From: Cyrtodaria siliqua
Taxonomy: Eukaryota > Mollusca > Bivalvia > Adapedonta > Hiatellidae
NCBI GenBank assembly: GCA_037043455.1
Contig: JAWPHD010005095.1
Location: forward strand, 62,001-126,000
Reading direction: 5' to 3'
DNA: 64,000 nucleotides
Shown here: positions 44,698-56,400 of the stretch, piece after piece
Layout: every line of letters begins with the position of its first letter
How positions within the stretch are numbered: the first letter of the stretch is position 1
Notes under the pieces: model-generated
Database searches by the model: none
The model's input: only the letters and a program-made list of their open reading frames with translations
What the model was told of the DNA's origin: nothing
Program-made: the position numbers and the translations under genes

Positions 44698-44917
44698 AAA
44701 TAAACTTTGTTTAAAAATAGTGCATCAACCTCTTGAACATTAAATCTCTTTCAAAGCCATTTATTTAAAAACAAAGCTGCGACTTGGGGTGCAAAGTTAA
44801 TACCCATTTGCATAACAACGGTTTGCATTTAAACAGTAGTTATATGCCTGCCAAAAATGTTATCAATGTTCTTATGGTGTTTACCGCCACATTTAAAAAT
44901 CGTTCAATCATATTTGT

Positions 44918-45074
44918 TTGTTTGTTTGGTGTTTTACGTCATTTTCAACACATGTAAGATTATATATGACAGTCGATTTTTTTTGTGGTGGAGGCAGACC
45001 ACCAACTTTTCCTGGGTAGAACCAGTAATGTACACCTCCCGCCATCCGTAAGAATCGACACTTCCTCACTTACA
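44918..45074 (-). mobile_element. SINE fragment next to a degenerate EGF exon
   Basis: On the minus strand this reads GAGGAAGTGTCGATTCTTAC, then CAGTACTGG-like ACATTACTGGTTCTACCC, GTGGTCTGCCTCCACCACA and a GTTGAAAATGACG tail followed by CAAA repeats. The tRNA-like head is missing. It sits immediately 3' of the exon remnant at 45090-45203. Confidence 0.7.
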
Positions 45075-45089
45075 ACATGACATGTGGTG

Positions 45090-45203
45090 GATATTGTGAA
45101 AGTGACATTATCCGACCTGATGCACAACTGCACGTGTACGTATTTTGGCCATTATTGCACGTGGCTCCATTCTGGCATGGTCTACTTTCACATTCGTTCA
45201 TAT
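45090..45203 (-). pseudogene. Degenerate EGF-like exon lacking its last cysteine
   Basis: A TATTTTAG acceptor leads into [16 protein letters not shown] and YTCSCASGR. The tryptophan after the glycine is then lost and the sequence departs from the EGF pattern before the sixth cysteine. No donor is present at the 114-bp mark. The nearest relative is 42996-43109. The SINE 16 bp further 3' may have removed the exon end. It would be the most 5' EGF exon of the cluster. Confidence 0.6.
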
Positions 45204-45639
45204 CTAAAATAATATACATTATATTTATAGAGTTTTGTTGTTTAACCATATGTACATGTTCATCTCTTTGTTATCATCTTTATATCGCCTATTAAACTGA
45301 CTAGTTTGGTTTGTTTAGTAAGTCCTAAATTTAAATTCTCTTTTTGGGTTGAATATGATAGGAGGGAGGTTTGGGTCACCCTAGAACCCGTTTTTTATGT
45401 TTGTTATTTCTGAATCATTTTCTTTCAAATGTATATTTCTTTATTCCAAGCACTTGTTAAAAATGCATGTTCTCTAATCGTGCTTTCGGTGAATTCTAAA
45501 CTTATTGTTCGACGTTTATATTTATCAATTACAAATATTAAGGACACAACGTTATTTATTACAGCCAGGAAAAATGTAAGGAATATTTACAAGTAATGAA
45601 TAGAACAATATAAAACAAAATAATTTAAATAAGTCATAT

Positions 45640-45800
45640 AAATCATTACCTTTAGTGCAGACTTTTTTGTTACCTTTAGTGTAGGTTGTTACCTCTAGTC
45701 CCAAAAGTGTTTCCTTTAGTGCAATGTGTTACCTTTAGTGCAGTTGTTACCTTTCAACAGACCTACACTAAAGGTACATCTCTATACCTTAAAGGTAACA
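45640..45800. repeat. Short repeats and palindrome of CCTTTAGTG type
   Basis: About five imperfect units of GTTACCTTTAGTGCAG are followed by an inverted piece (CCTACACTAAAGGTA). The start GTGTAGGTTGTTACC and the end GGTAACAACACA can pair. 45205-45640 and 45800-46630 hold no recognised gene. Confidence 0.7.
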
Positions 45801-46074
45801 ACACATTCTTGGTGAAATTTTTATTGGAAATTCAGGTTGCTCAACTAAACATGTTATTTATTTCAGCAAAATACCTCCTATTTTAAAGTACAAACAAACA
45901 TAAATATCAGTTTTATTATAAATTGTGTAATGTTGTGACCTTATTTTTAGATTCAGCTCATATTTATACCACATGCTCACCATCTATAAAGCCAATGACT
46001 TATACTCCCATTGTGTTTTATAAACGATTGCACTTGAATTCGGTACTAATTGTGTTATGTATGTCTTTGTAACC

Positions 46075-46176
46075 ATCACACTGATCAACCGGCTGCAGCG
46101 AAGACAGATGGTTGCAGAGAAGTCAGATTGGCGAAATTGTTGGAAGTGAATGGTGGGGTTAGTAGATCAGTGTGAT
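46075..46176. repeat. ~100-bp segment with 12-bp inverted ends
   Basis: ATCACACTGATC at the left is matched by GATCAGTGTGAT at the right. It may be a tiny MITE. There is no second copy in the window to confirm it. Confidence 0.35.
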
Positions 46177-46639
46177 TTTTAAATAAATTTGAAACTTGAT
46201 GCCATCATTTAGGAATATGGCAAGTGTGTTTGTCTATGTCACCACAATATGCCACTATTTTTTAATTATGTATTGTGTTTTGGTAGCCATTATTCTCAAA
46301 CTGTCAACAATCTTTTTTTCTCTCTCGAATTTATATGAGATAATTCGTTACATGGTAGTGTCAACACATGGTTATCTGAGGAGATTTGTTAAGGGTTTAG
46401 TTTTATTATAGTTTATGACATTTGAAAACGTCGGATCTTAGAAGAAAGAACCCCACTCCATTACGTTTGAGGTTCCTACAAATGCACTATAATGCTGCCA
46501 GGCAAATAATGCATGTTTACAAAACTTTTTGATAATTTACACATGCAAACTACATCTGGCGCATATATGTTTTGCATACATTACTGAAAAAGTGCTGAAA
46601 CATTTCTCACAAATGAGAAAACAGTTAATTCAAAATAGT

Positions 46640-46860
46640 GTTTTTCGCTGACATATTGTTGCGGACGTTAGTGAAAACGTTTGTGGTCTTTAGCGACAAT
46701 ATTTTGTGTGGACTTTAGCGGAACATTTTGTGGACTTTGGTGTTCGTTTTTTTGTGGACTTCAGCGGAAATGTGTTTGTGCTATAGCGGAGTTGTCGACT
46801 TTAGCGAAAATGTGTTCGGACGTTAGAGGAACTGTGGTCTTTAACGGATTTCAGAAATGA
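46640..46860 (+). repeat. Degenerate minisatellite, GGACTTTAGCGGAAA type
   Basis: About eight imperfect units with TGTGGACTTTAGCGGAA at irregular 20-30-bp spacing. It ends just before the right segmental-duplication arm begins. Confidence 0.75.
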
Positions 46861-47769
46861 ATTGGAATAGATAATTTTACGAGATGGTTGTCGCTAAACG
46901 TCAGCTTCGATATTTTGAAACTATAAGACGATTTCGGTTGACATCAACGTATTGGAACATATTGTGGAGGGTTCGCCTCTTACATGCAAATCTGCTCTAC
47001 GCAGAAGCTACGCATAACCCTTAATAGTGCTACACATTCATGCCCCGATAGTTAGCGATCACCTTCAGAAAAAAAAAAGCCGAAGACACAAACATTGCGT
47101 ATATAGATCCGAAAGTATTCCCAGTTACATGTAAAAGTAGTTCTCTTTGTTTAAAAAATGGCATTTGTGTAGGTTGGGGAAGAGCCTATTATACTTTATT
47201 GCTGTATTTTTAGAGTGTATTTATAACGTTTAAAATGCTTGGCGAATATATACCAACATTCCATTGTATGCTTTGACTTTGTATGCATCTATCAATAAAC
47301 AAAGCTGGACCCTTGACTTGTTTAGTACACACACAATGTATGTATGAGCTTTAAATTTAGTTGTTAGTCATATAACTTACTTGTAGCAGTGAATTTAATG
47401 CAAAACATTTTTATATTCTTTACCATCAAAGCCCCCCACCCCACACTCTAACCCTCTTTACAGTATTGTTGTTAGTGCTGCCACACTGAAATAACAGGCC
47501 GTTGACATAGTCATGAACCCCGCTCAGTCACATTATACTGACACCGGACCGACCAGTAAAAAAAAGCTCTACCATTGTTATGATAAACGTCAAACAAGGG
47601 AGCAACTACTGCCAATTTGTACCATTTTTAGTATAACTAGTTGATCTCTCTCAGGTTCGTATCTAGATATACATGTATGATGAAAATTGATAAAGCAAGC
47701 TCAGAACGTGATTAAGTCAAGAGGAGATGTATTCGAATGTAGCCAACAGTATACTCTCCGTTGCATCGG

Positions 47770-48010
47770 TTATCCGTGGCCGAAGGGTTAACGACGTTGC
47801 GTTGTAAACCTTCTCGCCTCTCACCGTTGCAGGTTCGAATCCCACTGGGAGCTCAACTTGTAAACTTGTGAGGAATTGTCGATTATTACGGATGACGGGT
47901 GGTATACAGTACTGGTTCTACCCATGAAAACTGGGTGGTCTGCCTCCACCACCAAAAAAATCGACATTCATGTAAAACCTAACTTGTGTTGAAAATGACA
48001 CAACACACCA
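47770..48010 (+). mobile_element. tRNA-derived SINE (Ser/Leu-like head), fuller copy
   Basis: The A-box region GTGGCCGAAGGGTTAACG and the B box GGTTCGAATCCC lie in tRNA-like spacing for a long-variable-arm tRNA. The body then has GATTATTACGGATGACGGGT, CAGTACTGGTTCTACCC and CTGCCTCCACCACC, and the tail has GTTGAAAATGACACAAC. It is the best-preserved lectin-flank copy. Present in both arms, it predates the duplication. Confidence 0.8.
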
Positions 48011-48030
48011 TTCAGAAAATACTAATAATT

Positions 48031-48103
48031 ACCACTTTGTTTCAAATACGGTTAGAATAGTACATAGTATGTAATATGCTATCCGTATTTGAAACGAAGT
48101 GGT
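48031..48103. repeat. Paralogue of the lectin-flank hairpin
   Basis: The ends ACCACTTTGTTTCAAATACG and CGTATTTGAAACGAAGTGGT pair as in 4447-4525. The base that was mismatched on the left (near the inner end) is matched here, while the loop is 6 bp shorter. Confidence 0.65.
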
Positions 48104-48163
48104 AAATACGTCCACTGGCTAGTGAGCGTACAACCAGTGTTAAATACAGACTAATTATAAAGT

Positions 48164-48169
48164 TTTATT
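48164..48169 (-). promoter_or_regulatory. Poly(A) signal AATAAA for lectin paralogue
   Basis: Same spacing to the stop codon region as the left copy, about 30 bp. Confidence 0.5.
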
Positions 48170-48200
48170 AATATCATAACGTGACCTAGACAGGCTCCTA

Positions 48201-48430
48201 TCAAATATAGTTCATAAGCATAGTACCCATTTCGCAGATCGGATTCAACTTGACTGAGCATGAAATATCGGCCCATTGATGCGTCCAATAAAATTGACCA
48301 CAATCCTCATCATTAACATTATTCGGTTCTCCATTCTCCCAGTCCGTGAACGATAGTGTGGTCCCATTTTCTACCCACCTCCAAACTCCCTCTTCTGTTT
48401 GATCACTCATACCCAACCAGTGACTATATT
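48201..48430 (-). CDS. C-type lectin domain, terminal exon (paralogue)
   Basis: It begins after the same TATTTCAG acceptor in phase 1 and ends at a stop at 48201. Hallmarks are YSHWLGMSDQ, GVWRWVEN, LSFTDW, GEPNN, DEDCG, QWADISC and NPICE. Here the EPN sugar-site motif is intact but WND has become WAD, the reverse of the left copy. About 17 of 78 residues differ between the paralogues. Nearly all lie in the central loop region that forms the calcium and sugar site, while the first ~22 and last ~12 residues are the same. The exon for the N-terminal half of the domain was not found in 48.43-63.7 kb. Confidence 0.85.
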
Positions 48431-48944
48431 CTGAAATACACATATATAAATTAGTTGTTAAACAGTTATATTGATCAGGGATGTAGCTTGGCCTGTTTTC
48501 AACATACCTGTATTAGCGAGTTTCGAAGCGCCGAGTGGAAGAGGGTCTGGGAGTAGGTGACCCCTTCCATAAGGGTGTTCAGTTGGCCTCCTCCTATATA
48601 TTTGTTTCATCTCTGGAACAAAATGGTGCTAGTACAACCGATATTTGTCATTAATACATATGAAGTTTAATTACCATGAGCTTTACTATACGGGATTTCT
48701 ATCCCTTGGATTTCTATCCCTTGTGAAAATAGGTCCGCATAAAGAAACAAATGCGCTAGCACGAATTTGTTAACTCGGACGTATATTCACGAGGGTTAGA
48801 AATCATGTATGCGTTTCACTTTTCTCTTGTGCGATGACCGGACACCCGCGTGGGACTCTAAGGATGCATCTTGTGAATCTCTATAAGGGGAGCTTGATGT
48901 ATGAACTTTCGTCCCTCGGGTTTTCTGATCGTACCCTAGATTGG

Positions 48945-49400
48945 TTTTCTCTTTGGCTGCATCTTCTGTGGTTGTTCAGCATAATTCTGCATACATCCTG
49001 AAGTGTTTCTAATTAAGTATTATATATGTATTTTTAAAAGAACATATACGTGTATTGTTTGCTAATTTCATTTTATGTTGACTCTATTGTTAGATATTTC
49101 CTTTTGATGGAATGCACTTTAATTTGCTCTGTCTTATCAATTCAGGCGCTGAAGACAAGATAATAGCGAGGCTGTGTACACAGAAAATCGATTTAAACTA
49201 ATCAGATCCATATTGCCTACTGACTGTTTCAAGTTGGTATCATCATTCTCTTCTGCACTCTTTGTGTTGTGTCTTGTCCTTTTCACTGTATTTGTAATTT
49301 GCTCTTTATTTGTGTTACAGTGCGAACCTCGGTGCCGCTGCGTGTGGTTGCTATGGCTACTATAGAAACGCATGTGGTTGCTATGGTTTCTATAGAATTT
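48945..49400. repeat. Dispersed repeat family E, right-arm copy
   Basis: Counterpart of 5355-5830 with the same landmarks. 48431-48945 is shared flanking sequence with no gene. Confidence 0.65.
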
Positions 49401-49526
49401 TTTTTCTCATTTTAGCAAGTTAAGCATTTGTAGTCTTGATCATTTTCGACGCTTGATTGTAAATACAAAGTCTTGGCCATTTGTGTAGAAATTGAACCTG
49501 GAACCACGTGACCGTATTTTGTTTTC

Positions 49527-49534
49527 TATAAAAG
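49527..49534 (+). promoter_or_regulatory. TATA box (TATAAAAG), right-arm copy
   Basis: Identical box and near-identical spacing (36 bp to the ATG) as at 5943-5950. Confidence 0.5.
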
Positions 49535-49569
49535 TATTTCTGACCATCCGCATTTAGTTCGTCGATATA

Positions 49570-49761
49570 ATGATGAAGTTTTCCTCTTTCTTTATATATC
49601 AATTTATTGTATTTCTGCCTTTCTGTATATCTTGGATGGCAGGTGCTCCTGACTCAGCCAATCAGAAACCTTACCAGTGTATCGGCAAAAATCAAACTTC
49701 GTTCAGGAGGACTGTTCTAGACGTTTGTCTTGAAAACAAGCACGCGTCGCAGATGATCTAG
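49570..49761 (+). CDS. Small secreted peptide candidate (63 aa), paralogue
   Basis: Same length as 5986-6177: MMKFSSFFIYQFIVFLPFCI, then MAGAPDSANQ, YQCIG and DVCLENK. One cysteine of the left copy (in the signal region) is tryptophan here, and both predicted mature cysteines are kept. The reading frame survived duplication without an indel, which mildly favours function. The excess of amino-acid-changing differences does not. Confidence 0.4.
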   Translation: MMKFSSFFIYQFIVFLPFCISWMAGAPDSANQKPYQCIGKNQTSFRRTVLDVCLENKHASQMI

Positions 49762-49763
49762 AC

Positions 49764-50190
49764 TAAAGCATTTGGCGATGATTGAAGTGGTGCAGACACT
49801 TGTATTTGAAATAAAACGGGTTTTATAAGGTTGATTGTGAATTGAAAAAGGTACACATCGGTATTTGCGTATTAACAAAATCCTCCTTATTATATTGAAT
49901 TGGAGTATACGAGTTAGTGCTCCCGAGTTCCAGATATAAAACGCTGACATAATGTAGGCGTCAAACAATTTAGCTGCATTATCAGACGAAACTAGTACAA
50001 TATTGTTTTGAATTTCTTGGATTCCCAATTTCAAATTACGAAACGAAACTCTAGAACTCGGATGAAGTAAAGATGTGTTTGCTGCATCTAATTTATATGG
50101 GTTTCTATTATTTTAAGAATTTTCAAGCAGAAGGGAATTCGGGTCCGCATGGTTTCTACGACACCATTTTATAAAAAATATCCTCAGTGA
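49764..50190 (-). pseudogene. Penelope-like N-terminal remnant, right-arm copy
   Basis: Minus-strand pieces read LGIQEIQNNIVLVSSDNAAK, then IHNQPYKTRFISNTSVCTT. Better preserved than the left copy at 6180-6600, but still frameshifted. 50190-50780 has no recognised gene. Confidence 0.6.
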
Positions 50191-50779
50191 ATTGGGCAAT
50201 CTGAGCACTGCATGCATTTAAATCAATAAGTGAAAGCAATACATACTTCGTACCTTTAGAAAACAAATGCCGAACACGTAATATCAAAATAAATAGTGAT
50301 GCAATTAATAAAAACTATTCAGTGAAAGTGAAAACGGCAATAATGGGCTCGAGTACTTTAGAAACTTATTCTCTAAACCGGACACATTTGAAATATTACA
50401 TTAAGGAAAACTATAATTTACCTCTATTAATCACATTTTGCTTCAGAAATTGGTTTTCAGCCTCCGACTCTACAATCACCATATATGCATTAAGGCTGTG
50501 ACAGTACACCTAGAATAAAAATGAGTTATTGTAACCAAAATATTACAGAGTTCAAGAAAATGTCGCAGCACATTGCTCTTTGTCTGGTTGAGTTGGGGTT
50601 AGGGACGGCAAGGCAGTTTATTTCCAAGTATCCGAATGGCCACTACCCATCATAATTACCCGTAAATATGATTTTAAAAGATCTTAAAACCACAAAATAT
50701 AAAAATTGGCATATCTGCCAGATATGAACAATGATATGTAATAATGTGTATGTTTATTGATTCTACAGTGTTATTTGTT

Positions 50780-50945
50780 TATTTGTTAATTAATTAATTT
50801 ATTTATTTATTTTCATTCATTCATTCATTCCGCCTTTATTTATTTATTTACTTGCTTGCTTGCTTGATTGCTTACTTACTTACTTACTTACTTACTTACC
50901 TACTTACTTACTAGCTTACTTACTTACTTACTTACTTATTTATTT
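50780..50945 (+). repeat. Compound microsatellite (TTTA, TTCA, CTTA)
   Basis: Counterpart of 7255-7495. The TTCA run is down to a few units and CTTA is expanded to over a dozen. The open frame of LTYL repeats is an artefact. Confidence 0.95.
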
Positions 50946-51289
50946 TCTACAGTTATAATGATAGTAATTGAAAATACAGTCGTGGGAGACGGTATAAATA
51001 CATGTTTCCATACATTTATGTGTAGACAACAAAAATATACAAAAAATAAAATATTAAGAAATTGTGTTTCCAATGCGCTCGCATGTATTCCATTGTTATA
51101 GTGAATAACTCAATTAAACTGTGTCATTTGATACAAAATAAACTTACATTCGTGTGTCTTTTATATGAAACCATATTTAACTCGAAGAACAATTATTTAG
51201 CCTTTCAGAGCCTAAGTTTTTGATATATTTGTTCATATAAAATTAGCACCTACGTTATATCCTCTATACATGAATTTAACAGAAACAAT

Positions 51290-53390
51290 ATTTGTTTTAT
51301 TTGTTTGATTGACACTGATATATCATGTTAATTTGTACCCGGGCAGTAATCTCTCTAAGGGCCTGTGGGTATTTGAGAACTTCGATGAGAGTCCAATAAC
51401 TCTCTCTACTTTGTCCATTTTGTTTACAAAATGGCAAACCAATATACTCGATCTAGAGGATCTGCAGACATGTAAACTTACCAGAAGAATTCATTGAATG
51501 GTATTGAGATGCTGGATTTCCGTCTATCTCCCCTTTACTTAGAGATTCTCTAAATAACATAGTTACTACCAGTGGATGTCAGTAAGCAACAACTACTTTA
51601 TCACTTGTTTGTGTTTGTTGTTTCCAACGGACCCCCTTTCAGTATTTATTGACACCAGTGTTTGTTTAGTGCTGTGTGGCGGCCGTAAAAACTTGCCCCG
51701 GCTACAAATCAGTAGTATTATTACTTACTGGTCCTTTTGCATCATCATGCACAGTCTTTGTGGTTTTAAAGTAGAATATCGCTTTAGCCGATGCTAGGAT
51801 ACTTTAACGGTCTTGGAGTTATGATAACGGGAACTCCAGAAATGGTGAAATCAGTACTACATATTAATTTGTACAACAAAACCATTAGCTTGGGGTATAA
51901 CTATGTTCATGGATATCACGTTATACTGTGACCGTAATAGCATGCATGTTGTTTCTATCGTGTGTGTAACAATGTTATTTATAGTGTACTATTTATTTAT
52001 GTTATTGAAGTATGTTTGTATTTTACTCTAGGTAGATGACACATCTGGACCTGCTATATGTAGCGTAGAGTCATCAACATATATGTCAAATGAAGCTTCT
52101 TTGGAAGTTAAAAGTAGTTGATTTATATAAATAGTAGTGTATTTATTTGATGCTTACTCCACTGCGTTCCTTTTTCCATTCAACAACATGTATACAGAGT
52201 ACATTACGTTGATCAAACTGTAGTTATCGGTTATCTCAGTGAATTGATATACATATTATTGACTTTATATGTCCGAGTCCTTGGTCGGTAAAGTTTCGAG
52301 GATACCGAAGCGTGTATCACGCATAATATACAGAGTAATATAGTAAGGTACCTCCCTACAGGCTTTCTTCGGTATTCAAAACATAAATTTGTGATATATT
52401 TTACCGTGATTGTGTACCTGCAAACGGATAATGAGAAGATCGTTCAGTCAAAAACTTACAACTGAGCTGCTGAATGTTATAGCCTCAGGTCCAAATAAGT
52501 AACATGATCCTTCAAACAATATCCATCCGTTTGGACACGATGCTGAAATTAAAACACACGGTTATTCAGAATTACAGATATGGACACGTGACAATGGAGG
52601 CTGAAAGTAAAACACACGGTTATTCAGAATTACAGATATGGACACGTGACAATGGAGGCTGAAAGTAAAACACACGGTTATTCAGAATTACAGATATGGA
52701 CACGTGCCAATGGAGGCTGAAAGTAAAACACACGGTTATTCAGAACTGAAAGTAATAATATGTATGGTTAATCAGACTACAGACGAAGAAGGTATTAACA
52801 GCGCAGTATCATGACATGTTACATGGATTGTAAATAGCCTCTGCATCCCAACGTAACCGCCCAAAATATATCGAGTTACAAACGTGAAACATCCGTAGTA
52901 AATACATAATATATCTAGACATGTATCATTTATATCATTGAATGTGTCTTGGCCAAAGAATGATACTGTATGCAACGGCTTTTCAAATCATTATTGCATA
53001 AACAGGCACACGTCAAATCACTGTATTTGGCCGGTGTACTAAAATAAATCGACCCCCATAGAACAGTGATTCCTCGTTCATTCCACTTCGTAAAATATTG
53101 ACCCCCGGTGATAATTTGTACTATAGAAATGTATATGTGCAGATTAAAATTATTGGATTTTTCACGGGATCTTAAAATATCCTTGATTGAATATCCGTAA
53201 AATGAATGACGAGTTTGTAACTTTTAATTCAACGCTCCAGTTTTGAGGGTTTGGTCTGGCTGGTTAAAGCCGTTTATATTGTGTCTGTAGAGATTGGATT
53301 CTAAAATATTCAGTTATACTAGAGGTGTTTAACTTATAATTGAACACTTTTGTTTAAGATGTTATTTTTAAGCGGAAGTGATTATCATAA
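51290..53390 (+). repeat. Single-copy homologue of the 2205-bp unit
   Basis: Aligns with 7847-9790 and stops at ATTATCATAAAA, after which it continues with the sequence found at 14685 on the left. The last ~260 bp of the unit are absent. The three short open frames of the left units are not all preserved here, which argues against their being genes. Confidence 0.85.
52551..52745 (+). repeat. 58-bp minisatellite, about 3.3 units
   Basis: The unit runs from AAAACACACGGTTATTCAG through GATATGGACACGTGACAATG to GGAGGCTGAAAGT. The left units have only about 1.3 copies at the matching place, so it expanded in the right arm, or contracted on the left. Confidence 0.9.
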
Positions 53391-53649
53391 AAAATGCCCC
53401 TAAATTTTAAGTTTATATTTTTTCTATCTTTTCTTTTAAGAAACTTATGAAACTTGTTTGTTTTTTTATAGCGGAGGAAATCACAAAAATACCTGCAGTT
53501 GATGTTTCGAACTAGAAGCTTTCGAAAAATTTAATCATTTTCATAGTTGAATTTCATGTTACTTTTCGCTGATATCTTGAAAATCGACACATTTCCAAAA
53601 AATGCATGTTACACTTTTTTACGTTCAGACACGGACATATCGGCGTTTG

Positions 53650-54130
53650 CAATCAGTACTGTTATTCATTCGATCTTTGGAGATCGCTGAGCCCGATACT
53701 TATATTTAGTTATCGGTGGTACATTTTCAATTTCTTTTGCTTTCTTACTTAATTTTTTATTCGGTGGTTTCACTACTCCGGCCGATAAAAGGCACTGGGT
53801 ATTGTTTAACCACTCATAGGATATGTTGTCTGCTTTTTATACGCAGGCTTCATAACCGTTGCTCCCAACTAAATTCCATTATGTTTATTTCGCTCTTCGG
53901 CGCGTATACTCCATGTCCGCCGCCATATGCATGCCATCTTCGGGATGGTTAAAATTGTGTGCTGTTGATTTTATGAATATTGAGTTCTGCTCAACCCGGG
54001 GCTAGAGGGCGTGAGCGGTAGCTAGCATATTTCACTACCGCTCATGAACAGTCTCAATCAAACCGAGACTGCAATATTTCGTATGTGTCGTGCTCGGCCA
54101 TTTCCAAAGGTCCATTATCATACTCTTTTT
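53650..54130 (+). repeat. Repeat block F inserted in the right arm
   Basis: Matches 2005-2515, with an internal ~60-bp deletion. The left arm runs through this position without interruption (near 14935). It joins at a CTTTTTTAAACGACATTTT sequence. Confidence 0.7.
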
Positions 54131-54689
54131 TAAACGACATTTTAAAAGCATTTGTCTTAAAATTTGTATTGCAGTTATTTTTATAATTGAAGATTTTTGC
54201 TTTAAAATGTCATTCTCTACCCTTTTTCAAAAATACGGATGTAGCAACATTAGGAAGCACATAATAGTGCATGGCATAATGTTTCATATCGAAGGAATCA
54301 TTAAACTTGACATTAAAATCAACATATACGGCGAGGATTTCAAGATAGTTGATTCAGTTACACAATGAAAGTGTTCAATTGTAACTTGAACACCTCTCGT
54401 ATATATATAAATCGTCGTCAGCAGGTGTAGGAACGGTGGACATATGTTGTTTATAATGTGGCTGTTGTTGGCGGGATAGCTACTAGGGACCATGTCCGTA
54501 GCATTTAGCTTATAAAACGCGAAATAATTACGTTGACAAACATTAAACACTTGTCATTATTGAATGTTTACTAACTAAAAACAAGATTGTTTGACGGAAT
54601 TCAATAGCGGTACAAAACAAAGTAGAAAAGAAGTACCTCTTTGAACCCCCAGCCCAAACTAAAATTACATTTGCGGGTAATTATAGTGA

Positions 54690-55700
54690 GAGCGCAAAAG
54701 TCGAGAGCGCTACTGGGGAAATTACAGGAAAGCTAGAAATTTAGTTAATAAGATTTAAAGAAAATCAACTAGAAATTACTTTTTAGACAGATGTTTGGGT
54801 GGTAGTAAAAGCAAAGAATGTTTGGTCTACTATAAAACCTTTTATCACAAACAAGGGTACATTAAATCATAAAAATACTTTATTGAAGGAAAATGATAAA
54901 TTAATTACTCATAAAAAGGAAATCTGCCATATATTAAATGATTTCTATGTTAATATTGCCAATGATATAGGTGATCCATCAATAAAATTTGATAAAATCC
55001 ATGAAATCATACACACAATTAAAAATATGCCCAGCACAAATGGTATGTTTGATTTCAAACCTGTTGATGGAAATTTTGTTTACAAAACAAATAATACAAT
55101 GAATGTAAAGAAGGCCACATATCATGACAAAATATCAGTCGAAATGTTAAAACTTACAAATACTATCATCTGTGAACCTTTGACTACACTTGTTAATGGA
55201 TCTTTGATTCCCACTTATTTTCAGATTGTTAAAAATTGCTCAAGTTGTGCCTACACACAAGAAAAAATAGTACTCTAGACTGAGGTAACTATAGACCTGT
55301 GAGCCTTCTTCCAATTTTATCAAAAGTCTTTGAAAGGGCCATGTATCATCAGCTACTCAAATATTTTGATTCAATATTTAATGATTTTTAAGAGCTTTTA
55401 GACCTGGCTATGGGTGTAGCTCTGCCCTTTTAAACATTGCGGAATACTGGAAACTTATAATAGACTAGATTAAGTATCTTGCCGCAATTCTGATCTAATG
55501 ACTTGTTGACAACTGCTGGCTTACCGTCATTAAACGTTACAAGAAGGAGATCTGTAGTTGTAATATTGGATTATGGCATTCTATGCCAAATTATTTTAGG
55601 GAATGTTCATCTTTTAATCAATTGCAATTTCTAATATTAAACTGGGAGGTGCCAAACTGCGTATGCTCTTCAAAAAACACTTATTTGCCCCTACCACACG
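54690..55700 (+). mobile_element. Non-LTR element remnant, internally deleted
   Basis: Right-arm counterpart of 15880-17640. The 5' part is more open here: VWSTIKPFITNKGTLNHKN, then a 159-codon frame to 55278. The sequence then jumps at about 55493 from a point equal to 16711 to one equal to 17437, which removes the whole GVPQGS and catalytic region. C-rich tail at 55705-55745. Confidence 0.8.
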
Positions 55701-55949
55701 CACCACGACTCCCCCCACCCCCACCCACCCACCCCCACCCCCATGCCTTGATTTCCATTTCACAATGACTCAATTAAATGTGTAATAATTGTAATAGCAT
55801 CGAATGCAAACATTTTGCGTAATTTTCGTAAAACTTTAAAGTTTAAGTTCGAATATCTGCCGTATTGGTCGACGGAATTGGTCGGGATAATCACTGTAGA
55901 ATGTCTAAACATCCATACACATGTACACCTTGTATAAATATAAAAAAAT

Positions 55950-56400
55950 TTTTTATCTCACTTCTGTTTTTGAAAAATTCTTAAAAGAAATATCTAACCA
56001 GTATTGATGTCTGCCGTTTTTATCGACTCGGATATCCCCTCTGTTATCATAGATACAGTTTGTACAATGTGAATTAGTGCTACCAAGTTCAGAGATAAAA
56101 AATTGACGTAATGTAGGGGGCAAACAATTATTACACTATAACCTGCTTTATTAACGGGAACTAAAACAAATGTATTATGACAATTTTTTAATTCCCGATT
56201 TCAAATTACGAAACAAAAACCTAGGTCTCGGAGGAAGTAAACAGGGGTAAGCATTATACAAGTTAATACGTGTATCTATAATTTTATAAATTGACATTGT
56301 TCAAGTAGAAAGAGAGTTTCGGTCTGCATGTTCTCTACGAAACCATTTAATTAGTATACTAAATTCCTCAATGAATTGGCAAATTTGAGCATGACATGCA
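55950..56400 (-). pseudogene. Penelope-like N-terminal remnant, right-arm copy
   Basis: Counterpart of 17885-18325. No tail block follows on the right, in contrast to the left arm. 56560-57250 is shared unassigned sequence. Confidence 0.55.
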
